NCBI GenBank assembly: GCA_001579985.1
Contig: LRSR01009668.1
Coordinates: 1 to 24,485, forward strand
DNA: 24,485 nucleotides
Direction of reading: 5' to 3'
DNA from: Hypsibius dujardini
Lineage: Eukaryota > Tardigrada > Eutardigrada > Parachela > Hypsibiidae
The notes under the pieces are model-generated. The model was not told the DNA's origin, did not search any database, and saw only the letters and a list, made by a program, of their open reading frames with translations. Positions within the stretch are counted from its first letter, which is position 1. Each line of letters starts with the position of its first letter. Both the position numbers and the translations under genes were made by a program. Shown here in pieces: positions 11,081-18,969 of this stretch.

Positions 11081-12055
11081 GGCAAACCAGCAGAAGCCAT
11101 ATAAACAAACAAACAGGCAGATAGACAGGCCGGCAGACAGACAGACAGAAACAGAAAGAAAATAAAGGGGCAGGCAGGTAGACAGGTCGACAGACTGAAA
11201 ACAGAGAGACAGGTCAATTACCGGTACTCCGACGGAGATGGTGAATGCATCAGAAGCAACGAGTTCGGTTCAATCAATCCACATAGATATCGAAAGTCGC
11301 TGTTCTGTCGGAAAGGATAAGGAACATCTGAAGAAAAACGCAGACATTTTCAGACATACCCCAGGTTTCTCGCCTCATCAGAATGACGCAGTTTTGAAAG
11401 TCGTATTTACTAGTAATCAATCGATCAAGCAAGCGTTGAAATTAATCCCACCGCACGATTAGCAACTAGATAACAGACAGAGATAACTAGGGCCGGTTCC
11501 TACTTAGTACGCAGTAGGCACAACATTACTTCCAAGTGCTAAAAGATGGCATGGACAATCATTCGAGACCAATTAGTCCGGTACGCACTAGAAATGCGAA
11601 CTAACAAGATGACTGAACGATAAATCCCACAAATTAATCCATCAATCAATCAAAGGGACATAATAAAATAAAGCAAGCAAAATGAGTCAATCAATCAATC
11701 AATCTAAGGGACATAATAAAATACAGCAAGCAAAATGAGTCAATCAATCAATCAATTAAAGGGACATAATAAAATAAAGCAAGCAAAATGAGTCAATCAA
11801 TCAATCAACTGACTAATCAATCAACTAGCCTTTCATTGCCTTCAATCAAGCAATCAGCCAGAAGATTCAACAATCAGCTGTATGCAATCTTTTCAACGCA
11901 CCGTCTGCCATGTAAACCGTCCTACCGGCCGCGATGCAAACCAGCAGTTGGTCGAACTTCTTCCCCGGAGCATTGCGGAGAAGACCCATTAATTTGTCCC
12001 GTCGTTTGGTGAACTCCTTCGCCGAAATCCCAGGCGGTCTTCGTCGTTTCACTGC
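8182..12055 (-). CDS. XPNPEP3: Xaa-Pro aminopeptidase 3 (XPNPEP3/APP3), peptidase M24B, eight exons seen, 5' exon missing
   Basis: Exons in transcript order (minus strand): 12055-11902, 11327-11222, 10826-10296, 9888-9855, 9751-9704, 9346-9092, 9057-8829, 8285-8182 (stop TGA 8184-8182). Phases agree at every junction, giving about 486 aa. The enzyme removes an N-terminal residue preceding proline; family members are mitochondrial or cytosolic. Visible landmarks: [46 protein letters not shown]. The five metal ligands are present: Asp in VDCGC (codon 9721-9719), Asp in CSDVSRAWP (9331-9329), His in [10 protein letters not shown] (8982-8980), Glu in VEPGIY (8901-8899) and the final Glu in FRIED, whose codon is split G|AA across 8829/8285. 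The acceptor at 12056 is a guess: the frame stays open to about 12230 with no upstream Met, so an upstream exon must supply the start and any targeting peptide. Human XPNPEP3 is 507 aa, so little is missing. Confidence 0.92.
8378..8660. repeat. CAGA array in the last XPNPEP3 intron
   Basis: Lies within intron 8286-8828. In the XPNPEP3 transcript it reads TCTG. Confidence 0.9.
9440..9655. repeat. TCTG array in an XPNPEP3 intron
   Basis: Among the purest arrays in the window; lies within intron 9347-9703. In the XPNPEP3 transcript it reads CAGA, opposite to the arrays in its flanking introns. Confidence 0.9.
9989..10200. repeat. CAGA array in an XPNPEP3 intron
   Basis: Lies within intron 9889-10295; reads TCTG in the transcript. 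Confidence 0.85.
10862..11200. repeat. CAGA array in an XPNPEP3 intron
   Basis: Fills most of intron 10827-11221, with a pure CAGA block at about 11030-11080. Confidence 0.9.
11641..11808. repeat. Minisatellite, three copies of a 53-bp unit
   Basis: GGGACATAATAAAATA recurs at 11655, 11708 and 11761, each followed by AGCAAGCAAAATGAGTC and a run of AATC. It lies in XPNPEP3 intron 11328-11901. Confidence 0.9.
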
Positions 12056-12200
12056 CTCAATGAAGGACGTGCTGCCGCAATCCCCTCGATTGAAAACATT
12101 GCCCGCGTCATCCGATTGGTGGGAGAACTTGCGTATTTCATGACAAATCCGAAAATTCAATCCGCTATCTGGAACTAGATCCGCGAAAACGGTAATTACA

Positions 12201-12318
12201 CCCGTGGCCGAAATGCTTAGCCGACCGAGTCAAGCCAAGTAACTCGTCCCCGTGAATCAAGCGATGCACCGAATGAGTTAGCCGGCTTGACTCGGCGCCA
12301 ACCATTTTGGCCATATGT
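12201..12318. repeat. Fold-back (inverted-repeat) element, copy 1
   Basis: The left half, CGTGGCCGAAATG…CGAGTCAAGCC…TAACTCG, is matched in reverse complement by the right half (…GAGTTAGCCGGCTTGACTCG…CATTTTGGCCA). The shared core CGAGTCAAGCC is also in the 17181-17293 element. It lies between XPNPEP3 and CPEB1, just upstream of the first recognised XPNPEP3 exon. It is probably a non-autonomous MITE or fold-back element. Confidence 0.6.
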
Positions 12319-13159
12319 GTATTGTTGCAAAACACGAATTTAACATACTTTATTTGGATTTGGAAAACATTAGTTTAAAATTAAAATGCTCCACAGAACC
12401 ACAAACCTTTTATCCAATTTCTCATCACGCAATTCCATTTTTGCACAGATCTATTCATCCTGACTTAGCGATAAATAGATCAAATTAAATTAAAACATCC
12501 AAGTCGCAAAACACCGGAAAATATGGACGATGGTGTTACGTCGATTGATTGATTGAGTTGGGTGGAAACTACCTGGACACTCCGATTGGTCGTTGCGGAA
12601 ACCGTAGGCGGGACCCACTTTAGCATTTTGCGTGCCAATTCTCGTCTCTCTCTCTCTCCCTCTCCCACTCTCTCTCATTCTCTTTATCCATCTAACATGG
12701 ACGAAGCAAGGTTTGTCCAACAGCAAAACTCATCCCAACAAAACATCCGACCCTTCATGGGCAGGCCTCATCTCGCATACAACCTAGGCGCGCCTGTGAT
12801 TATGGACCGGATTTTTGTTTATGCGCTCGCATCTAACTTTTGGCATCAAATCCTTCTTTCTTCCTCGCCTCTCTCAGCTTCAGTCTTGCCCCTCTGTTTT
12901 GGCCTTGGCCTTGAGCCGTCCGTTGTTGTTGAGCCCAAAACTGTTGAGCCACATTTCGTCATTCCACTTTTCACCTCACCTCGTCTCTGTCCTTCTTTCT
13001 TTCCATCCTTCCCCCCTCTCTCGAAGCTCAATGCACGTGCACTGAGGCAGAGCCAATTTCTCTCACGGCCAACGGTCCGACAACGAACGGAAACCCCGCT
13101 GAAGAAAGTCGCCTCATCAACATCCCGATTGACATCCGACGCAGGCTCCCCCAGCCACC
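12319..13159. promoter_or_regulatory. Head-to-head intergenic region between XPNPEP3 and CPEB1
   Basis: CPEB1 starts at 13160 (+) and XPNPEP3 runs leftward, so this region probably holds the CPEB1 5' UTR and promoter and perhaps the missing XPNPEP3 first exon. Strong pyrimidine-rich acceptor-like sites occur at about 12887 (CCTCGCCTCTCTCAG) and 13025 (TTCCCCCCTCTCTCGAAG), suggesting 5' UTR splicing or spliced-leader addition. A TC-rich tract lies at 12645-12685, and an upstream ATG at 12697 is out of frame with CPEB1. Confidence 0.4.
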
Positions 13160-16100
13160 ATGTTGTTTTCCTCTTCATCCGACTACGCCTCAGTCCTCGG
13201 CAGCGCCATCAAACCCGCCACCACCAACGCCAGCGGACTCGACCTCCTTTCATCCTCATGCGGCTGGGACTACAACAACAACAGCAATAACAATAACAGT
13301 CATCACCAGCATCACAATTCCGCATCCTCCTCCTCTTCCTCACGCCATTCCCCCCTGGGCTCCTCATCCTCACGCCATTCCACCATGGGCCCGCAGACTT
13401 CCACCAGCTCCACCGCGTCGTCCGCCTCATGCGGCGGCGGAGTCTCCTCGCTCTGGTCCCCGGATCCGCGTCAGCGCAGCTACGAGCTCGAGCTCATCCG
13501 CAGCCTGAAAAAGGGCGGCGACAATGTCAACGCCAACGCCAACGCCATCTTGGCTACTGGCGGCGGTCATGATGACCATGAGGATGGGGGATTTTTCGCC
13601 GCCCACGAGCAGCACAGCTACGACTACCTCGGCGGAATCTACAACAGCGGTTGTCGAGGTACTCTGCCGCCGTTGATGACGATGATGACTGGTGTTGGTA
13701 TCAACAACAAGAACAGCACCTCGGCAATCCGCACTACTCCGGCCGCCTCGACCGCTTTGTCGGTGTCTTCGCGGGGCTCGACTTCCAGCAACGGCAGCGG
13801 CTCCTCACCTCTGGCCATCTGGCAGGATGATCTTGAGGGCGAGGAGGAGGAGGATGAGCAGGCTCGCCGTCAGCAGCAGGCGGTGTACGTCGGTGGTGGC
13901 TCCTCGGGTCGATCCGGGTCCACGGTGCCGGCGGTTGTGTGGTGCGGAACACTTATTCCACGCCATACCCCCGGGTCTGTCTTCTCGTGCAAGGTAAGTG
14001 AAGGATAAGTGTTCGATGGGCGTTTAGGGATGATGATAGGACTCACGGAAAGGAATGGCTAAATTGAACTGACGGAAGAGGATTAAAAGTTTAACAAATT
14101 AATTTAAATTAAATATTAGAATAGAATATTTAATAGAAATTAAATATTAAGTTGAAAATTAGGCTAGAATTAAAATTTAATAACTAAATTTAATTTTTAG
14201 TTTAAATTAAACTAATCACACTAAAAATTGAAAATTTAAATTAAAAAAAAATTACAAAACGAAGCTAAAAAATAGGTTCAACTTGAATAACTAATTAAAA
14301 TTAAACTAAGTTGAACATTTAACTAACGAAAACTCGGAACTGAAAATGTGCTTCATTTTGCCACCGACACTTTGAGAATTTCTTGAGCTTTTCGGCGTTT
14401 TCGCAAAATCCAGATATCTCGTGCTGTTCTCTTTGAGCTAATTTTTACGGAAAATCAACCAATCAAATGTGATTCTGATCTCATTGGAATGACTAAGCCG
14501 ACTTGGGCGCGGGAGAAAAATACTTGCCGGGCAAGTGGGTGTGTCCGTCGTGTTTGGAAAGTCTTGTGCCGAAAAGAGGCCCGCCCTTTTGTGGCATTAT
14601 TTATATTATTTGGATTAAAGAAGCGAAATATTTTGATGTTTGAAGGTCTTCCTGGGTGGCATTCCTTGGGACATCACGGAGCCGGATCTGAAGATGGCCT
14701 TCAGCGCCTTCGGCAATGTTCGTCTGGAATGGCCGGCTCTCCACGCCAGCGTTGAGCATTCGGGTCGCAATGCCAAAGGTTCGTCCGATTAGCTAAGCCC
14801 CCCCCCCTGTCCGCCATTCAGTCTTGCATGTCTGTCTGTCTGTCTGTCTGTCCCTTTGTCTGTCTGTCTGTCTGTCTTCTTTCCTTTCTATCTCTCTGTC
14901 TATTTGTCTGTGTTTCTGACTGCCTGCCTGTCTCTCTCTCTCTCTCTCTCTCTGATTGCCTGTCTGTCTTTGTCTTGTCTTTCTGTATGTATTTGTCTGT
15001 CCGTCTGTCTGTGTATCTGTTAGATGTCTGTTTGTCTCTCTGTAGGATATGTGTACTTGATCTTCGACAACGATCGTGCGGTGAAGCATCTCCTAGGCTC
15101 ATGTGCCTATGACTTTAACGGCGGCAATCACAACTTCTACTATAAGGTGACCAGCAGCCGGATGCGCCAGAAGGAGGTGCAGGTGATCCCGTGGCAGTTA
15201 GTCAACAGCAACTTTGTTCGCCACGGATTCAACCTGCAGATGGCCTGCAACACGGTCTTCGTCGGCAGCCTGCACGGCATGATGACCGCCGAGGTAATGC
15301 AGTTTCCTCAGTTTTTTTTTCATGAATGTTTGAATTTTATTTTTAATTTGCAGGGTCTGGCCAAAGTGATGGGGGATCTGTTTGGAGGAGTGGTGGCTGC
15401 TAGCATCGACACTGGTATGTCGGCTTCCCGTTTAAAAATGTTTAGCTCCTTCTCTTTCTCCCACTTAAATCGCATTTGATCACGATCAGTCTGTCGCTTT
15501 CTCTCTCTGACTCCTTGGAGCTTTTTTTACTGTCGCCTTACGTGGCTGACGAAGTGTCAGTTTTCAGTCAATCCGCCTGTCTGTCTCTCCTGACTGTCTG
15601 TCGGTCCACCTGTCCTGACTGTCTGCCTATCCTAACTGTCTGTCGGTCTGCCTATCCTGACTGTCTGTCTGTCCGCCTATCCTGACTGTCTGTCTGCCTG
15701 TCCTGACTGTCTGTCGGTCTGCCTGTCCTGACTGTCTGTCGGTCCGCCTGTCCTGACTGTCTGTCGGTCTGCCTATCCTGACTGGCTGACTGTCTGCCTG
15801 TCTGCCTCCATTAGGTGTTGTGTCGCACATTTGGGTTTTGTACTCTTCCAGACAAGTACAAGTACCCGATCGGCTCGGGCCGGGTGGTTTTCAACTCCGC
15901 GGCCAGCTACGTGAAGGCCATCCGCGCCGCGTTCATAGAGCTACGCACGCAGAAGTTCAGCAAGAAGATCCAGATTGACCCGTTCCTGGAGAGCGCCATG
16001 TGCAGCATCTGCACGGAGGCCGGACCGTACTTCTGCCGGGAGGTGGAGTGCTTCAAGTACTACTGCAAGACCTGCTGGAAATGGCAGCATTCCATGGTGA

Positions 16101-16596
16101 GTCCCACGGCAGGCAGGCGTAAAGGCTACGCAGTCAGGGATAGTGCGACAGACAAGTTAACATAGTCAGATAGGAAACAGGCAGACAGAAGGACACACGC
16201 ACACATACACGTAGGCAGACCGACAGAAACGAGTCTGCGAGACAAAACACGAAGGCAGCTAGATCCACAGACAGATAGACAGACAAATTAAGCAAACAGA
16301 TTAAAAAAGGTGTGAAGACGTTATATCGACAGACAGCCAACAGTCAAGCGGACAGGCAGGCAGACAGTCAAGCGGACAGGCAGGCAGACAGTTAAGCGGA
16401 CAGGCAGGCAGACAATCAAGCGGACAGGCAGACAGACAGAAATGTGGGATCAGTTGCATGTCTTGGTTTGGTACGGATCAGTTGAGCTCGTTCTACTCTC
16501 CAGGCTGGCGGTCGTCTCGCCACACATTCCCCGATGATGCGCAATCCCCGCGAGTGCGAGCTGACTGGAAGTGAACTTGCTTCCCCTTTCGAATGA
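13160..16596 (+). CDS. CPEB1: CPEB1/Orb-type cytoplasmic polyadenylation element-binding protein, six exons, complete
   Basis: Exons: 13160-13993, 14646-14778, 15046-15293, 15354-15414, 15852-16096, 16504-16596; all introns are GT..AG; junction phases 0,1,0,1,0; 1614 nt, 537 aa. CPEB1 proteins bind the U-rich CPE in mRNA 3' UTRs and control poly(A) length and translation. The start has a GCCACC Kozak context and an in-frame TGA at 13130. Residues 1-260 are low-complexity (Ser, Asn, His, Gly). RRM1 starts after SCK at residue 279 with [11 protein letters not shown], and KGYVYLIF is RNP1. RRM2 has [10 protein letters not shown] (392-401) and PIGSGRVVF. The C-terminal zinc-binding ZZ-type domain keeps C476, C479, C487, C492, C497, C500, H505 and H515, and the protein ends shortly after HSPMMRN, matching the CPEB1 tail. 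[22 protein letters not shown] and [14 protein letters not shown] identify the CPEB1 rather than the CPEB2-4 class. No poly-Q tract and no clear vertebrate LDSR Aurora-A site were seen. Confidence 0.95.
14080..14330. repeat. AT-rich low-complexity tract in CPEB1 intron 1
   Basis: About 250 nt made almost entirely of AAATT/TTTAA words, unlike the GC-balanced flanks. It lies within the 652-nt intron between the N-terminal exon and RRM1. Confidence 0.7.
14826..15037. repeat. TCTG array in CPEB1 intron 2
   Basis: Runs almost to the acceptor of exon 3 (15045) and supplies the pyrimidine tract. Includes a TC-only block at 14930-14953. Confidence 0.9.
15570..15805. repeat. TCTG-derived tandem repeat with 21- to 25-bp units in CPEB1 intron 4
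   Basis: TCCTGACTGTCTG recurs (for example at 15680, 15701, 15726 and 15751) with CGGTCYGCC between copies. It looks like a higher-order repeat grown from a TCTG array. Confidence 0.85.
16145..16440. repeat. CAGA array and 24-bp tandem repeat in CPEB1 intron 5
   Basis: A CAGA-rich stretch, then four copies of a 24-nt unit (AGTCAAGCGGACAGGCAGG…) at about 16341-16436, with starts at 16341 and 16365. Confidence 0.85.
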
Positions 16597-17180
16597 ATAT
16601 GAAACATCCGCAGGTACGAGGACCTGATTTGTCACAACATTGCCCCTTCAGAGCCATTCAGCAAGCCTTTCTATCCTTCCTACAGATGCGGACTTAACGC
16701 GGAAGATTTCTTCAGCCTGTTTTAACTTCCGCTCACAATGTGACCTCTCCTCCACGGCGGGGTCGCTGTAATTTCTTGTTTTTCAACCACGCCATCCAAG
16801 TCCTGGAAGAACGCTGCAGAAATGTTTTTTCTTTATACCTCTTATCCTATTCTACACAATTAACTTATATGCATCTGAATTTTTTATTTGTCCACTTTTG
16901 CGTTTAATGTTCCTGCTCGGCTGCGCTCTTTTGCCTTGTTTCAACCCTTTCACGGCCTCTCTCTTTAGCTCGAGAGGAGCGCAGTCGCTTGTTGGCTCCT
17001 ACACCTCGTTGGTCGTTTATAGGTGTTTTTTTCTCTCCCATCTTTTTATTTCCTGCGTGTCTGTCCGAATCTTCTTTATTTCCGTTTTGATGGGGTTCTT
17101 TTCTCTTTGTCATCTTCAATGCAGCTTTTGCAAGTGTTCTGAACGGATCGATTTTAATGTCACTATGATTCTCAGTGTCA

Positions 17181-17293
17181 CACGTGGCAAAAACCTTGCG
17201 CTGACTGAATTAAGCACTTGAACTCGCGGCTGTGTACAATGCGTGGAACGAGTGTAATGGCTTGACTCGGTTAGCGTAAAGTTTTTGCCACGA
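17181..17293. repeat. Fold-back (inverted-repeat) element, copy 2
   Basis: CACGTGGCAAAAACCTTGCG at the left end pairs imperfectly with the right end, whose reverse complement begins CTCGTGGCAAAAACTTTACG and continues GCTAACCGAGTCAAGCC. It shares that core and layout with copy 1 at 12201-12318. It lies in the CPEB1-KIBRA intergenic region. Confidence 0.6.
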
Positions 17294-17741
17294 GTCTGTC
17301 AGCGTTGGCGAAACTCTACATTCACCAAGCAAAAAACAACCTTTTAGGTGTCGCCTCGTCGAGACCAGCAAACATCTTCATTCTGCCTTACTTACTGCAC
17401 ACGGAAACTGACCAGATACCTCGGATGTGGTTTTATGAAATCTGGGGGAAAAATGGAGGTAGAGGCAGTGTCGGATCGGATATCTCATAAATATACCAGA
17501 ACATGTTTTCGTATTTGTTTGACTGAAGAACAAATGACCAAAGTTCAACTACTTTTGGTCGAACCCCGCTGAATCGTTGCCACAACTTCGACAAGAGACC
17601 TTCATGTATTTAAACATTCAACCACATTTCGCAAAAGTATTTTACGAAACCGTTCCATTCCTTATTACTCCGAACTCGTCGAATGCGAATGAAGTGCTGA
17701 AGAGCAGAATGAAGATTTTTTCGTCATTTACGACTCAGTGA

Positions 17742-18075
17742 GCTTTCGGGGGGTCGCTTCACCGTCTGGACCACCGCTACATAACAGGACTGAAACGCAT
17801 TCAGTGCGCCCAACGAAAAGTCATTCGTGCACTCAACAACTATAAGAGGCACGTCACTTCTGAGCTCTTCGCTGAACTCAACATCATGCCGGCCACTGAG
17901 ACATGGCGCCAGTCAGAAGCCATTTGGCGGTACGAAATCGCCAACCCTTCGTTCGTCAAGCTCCCGCCTATATGAAAAACCTCGTCACCGTCAAGGTGGA
18001 ACGGTTGAATCCACAGCTAACATCAAAATTGGAGATGGAACAATCTCGGAACGCTTCCGCATAGTATTTAATTAG
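17742..18075 (+). pseudogene. Decayed non-LTR retrotransposon tail (reverse transcriptase C-terminal region)
   Basis: The frame 17742-17975 (77 aa) contains LHRLDHRYITGLKRIQCAQR, VIRALNNYKRHVTSELFAEL and NIMPATETWRQSEAIW, the pattern seen just after the catalytic part of many LINE reverse transcriptases (basic 'iq..qrkviR', then 'ser/pro LF.eLnimp'). It stops at TGA 17973-17975, and coding-like sequence resumes in another frame, ending ERFRIVFN at about 18072. An in-frame TGA at 17739 cuts it off on the 5' side. This is a truncated, frameshifted fossil with no catalytic motif in the window. Confidence 0.6.
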
Positions 18076-18273
18076 CTCCTGCGATCTTTATGGAAAACTT
18101 AGTTTCTTCGATTGTTTAGAACCGAACTGAAGAAATTTAGTCTGATCACTCTGGAACGTCTGTCGAGTTTCCGCCGCTGTTCGACATTGTCGTTCTTTTG
18201 TTGATCATGTTTTTATGCCGCAGAGGGGAGAACGACAGGCCGGGAAGTCCTCTCGCGAGGTTGGCCGCTCGAT

Positions 18274-18511
18274 TACTGTAGAATTCCGATCAACTGGTGC
18301 TGATTTTTGGACCCCCCCCCAGTAAATTAGTTCCGACGGGCCAAAAACCCTGGAGGGCTTCAATCAAGTAATCAATCACCCGATTCACACACAATTTGTA
18401 GCGAGAATGACGGGCAGTCTTGTGGTCTCCTATTTTTGCAACCAATCAGTTCCGGTCTCTTTCGACTGAGCTAATTGAGCAATAGCACCATTTGATCGGA
18501 ATTCTACAGTA
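18274..18511. mobile_element. MITE-like element with 28-bp terminal inverted repeats (27/28), TA at both ends
   Basis: Arms at 18274-18301 and 18484-18511 are reverse complements with one mismatch, beginning TACTGTAGAATTCCGATCAA. Both ends carry TA, as expected of a TA target-site duplication (Tc1/mariner-like). It is 238 bp long with no coding capacity. It lies between the 3' ends of CPEB1 and KIBRA. Confidence 0.75.
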
Positions 18512-18969
18512 CCATTAAACATTGAAACGAACTATTATTAACGTGTACGAAATCACCTAAATGTTACACCAACCTTGTCAATTTATACTCTGCCAGTTTT
18601 GGACAGTAGAGAATGAAGAGGCAGTGTATCTTGCGTCTGCATCCGATTATTTCGAAAACACTTCACATAGACTGAAAGCTCACTGGCAATACTCAAAAGA
18701 GCAGAAAATGACAGGCCAAAACACTGGCCCGCACTATTTCGAAACGAACCAAAAACGCGAAACATCTCTCGCACATCACTTAAAAACTCTTAAAGCGAAA
18801 ACTACGAGAGACAACACAGAGCTGCGCACCGTCCGTGTTGCATCGTCCGTGTTGCATCGTCCGGACGGATGGGCGTGCAGTATTGAGACTTGAGGGGATT
18901 TGTGCACAAACTGTCAGTTCAAGAAGAAAACGAACAAACGCGAACGTGAGTGAACACATCGCAGCGGCT

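Noticed and set aside
12553-13290. 245-aa plus-strand ORF overlapping the CPEB1 start
   Set aside because: It is in a different frame from CPEB1, which has a strong Kozak start at 13160. The later part is translated pyrimidine-rich 5' UTR-like DNA. The part beginning MDEARFVQQQ could still be a uORF.
16341-16436. Regular 24-bp repeats suggesting a CRISPR-like array
   Set aside because: Units are contiguous with no unique spacers and lie in an intron of an animal gene.
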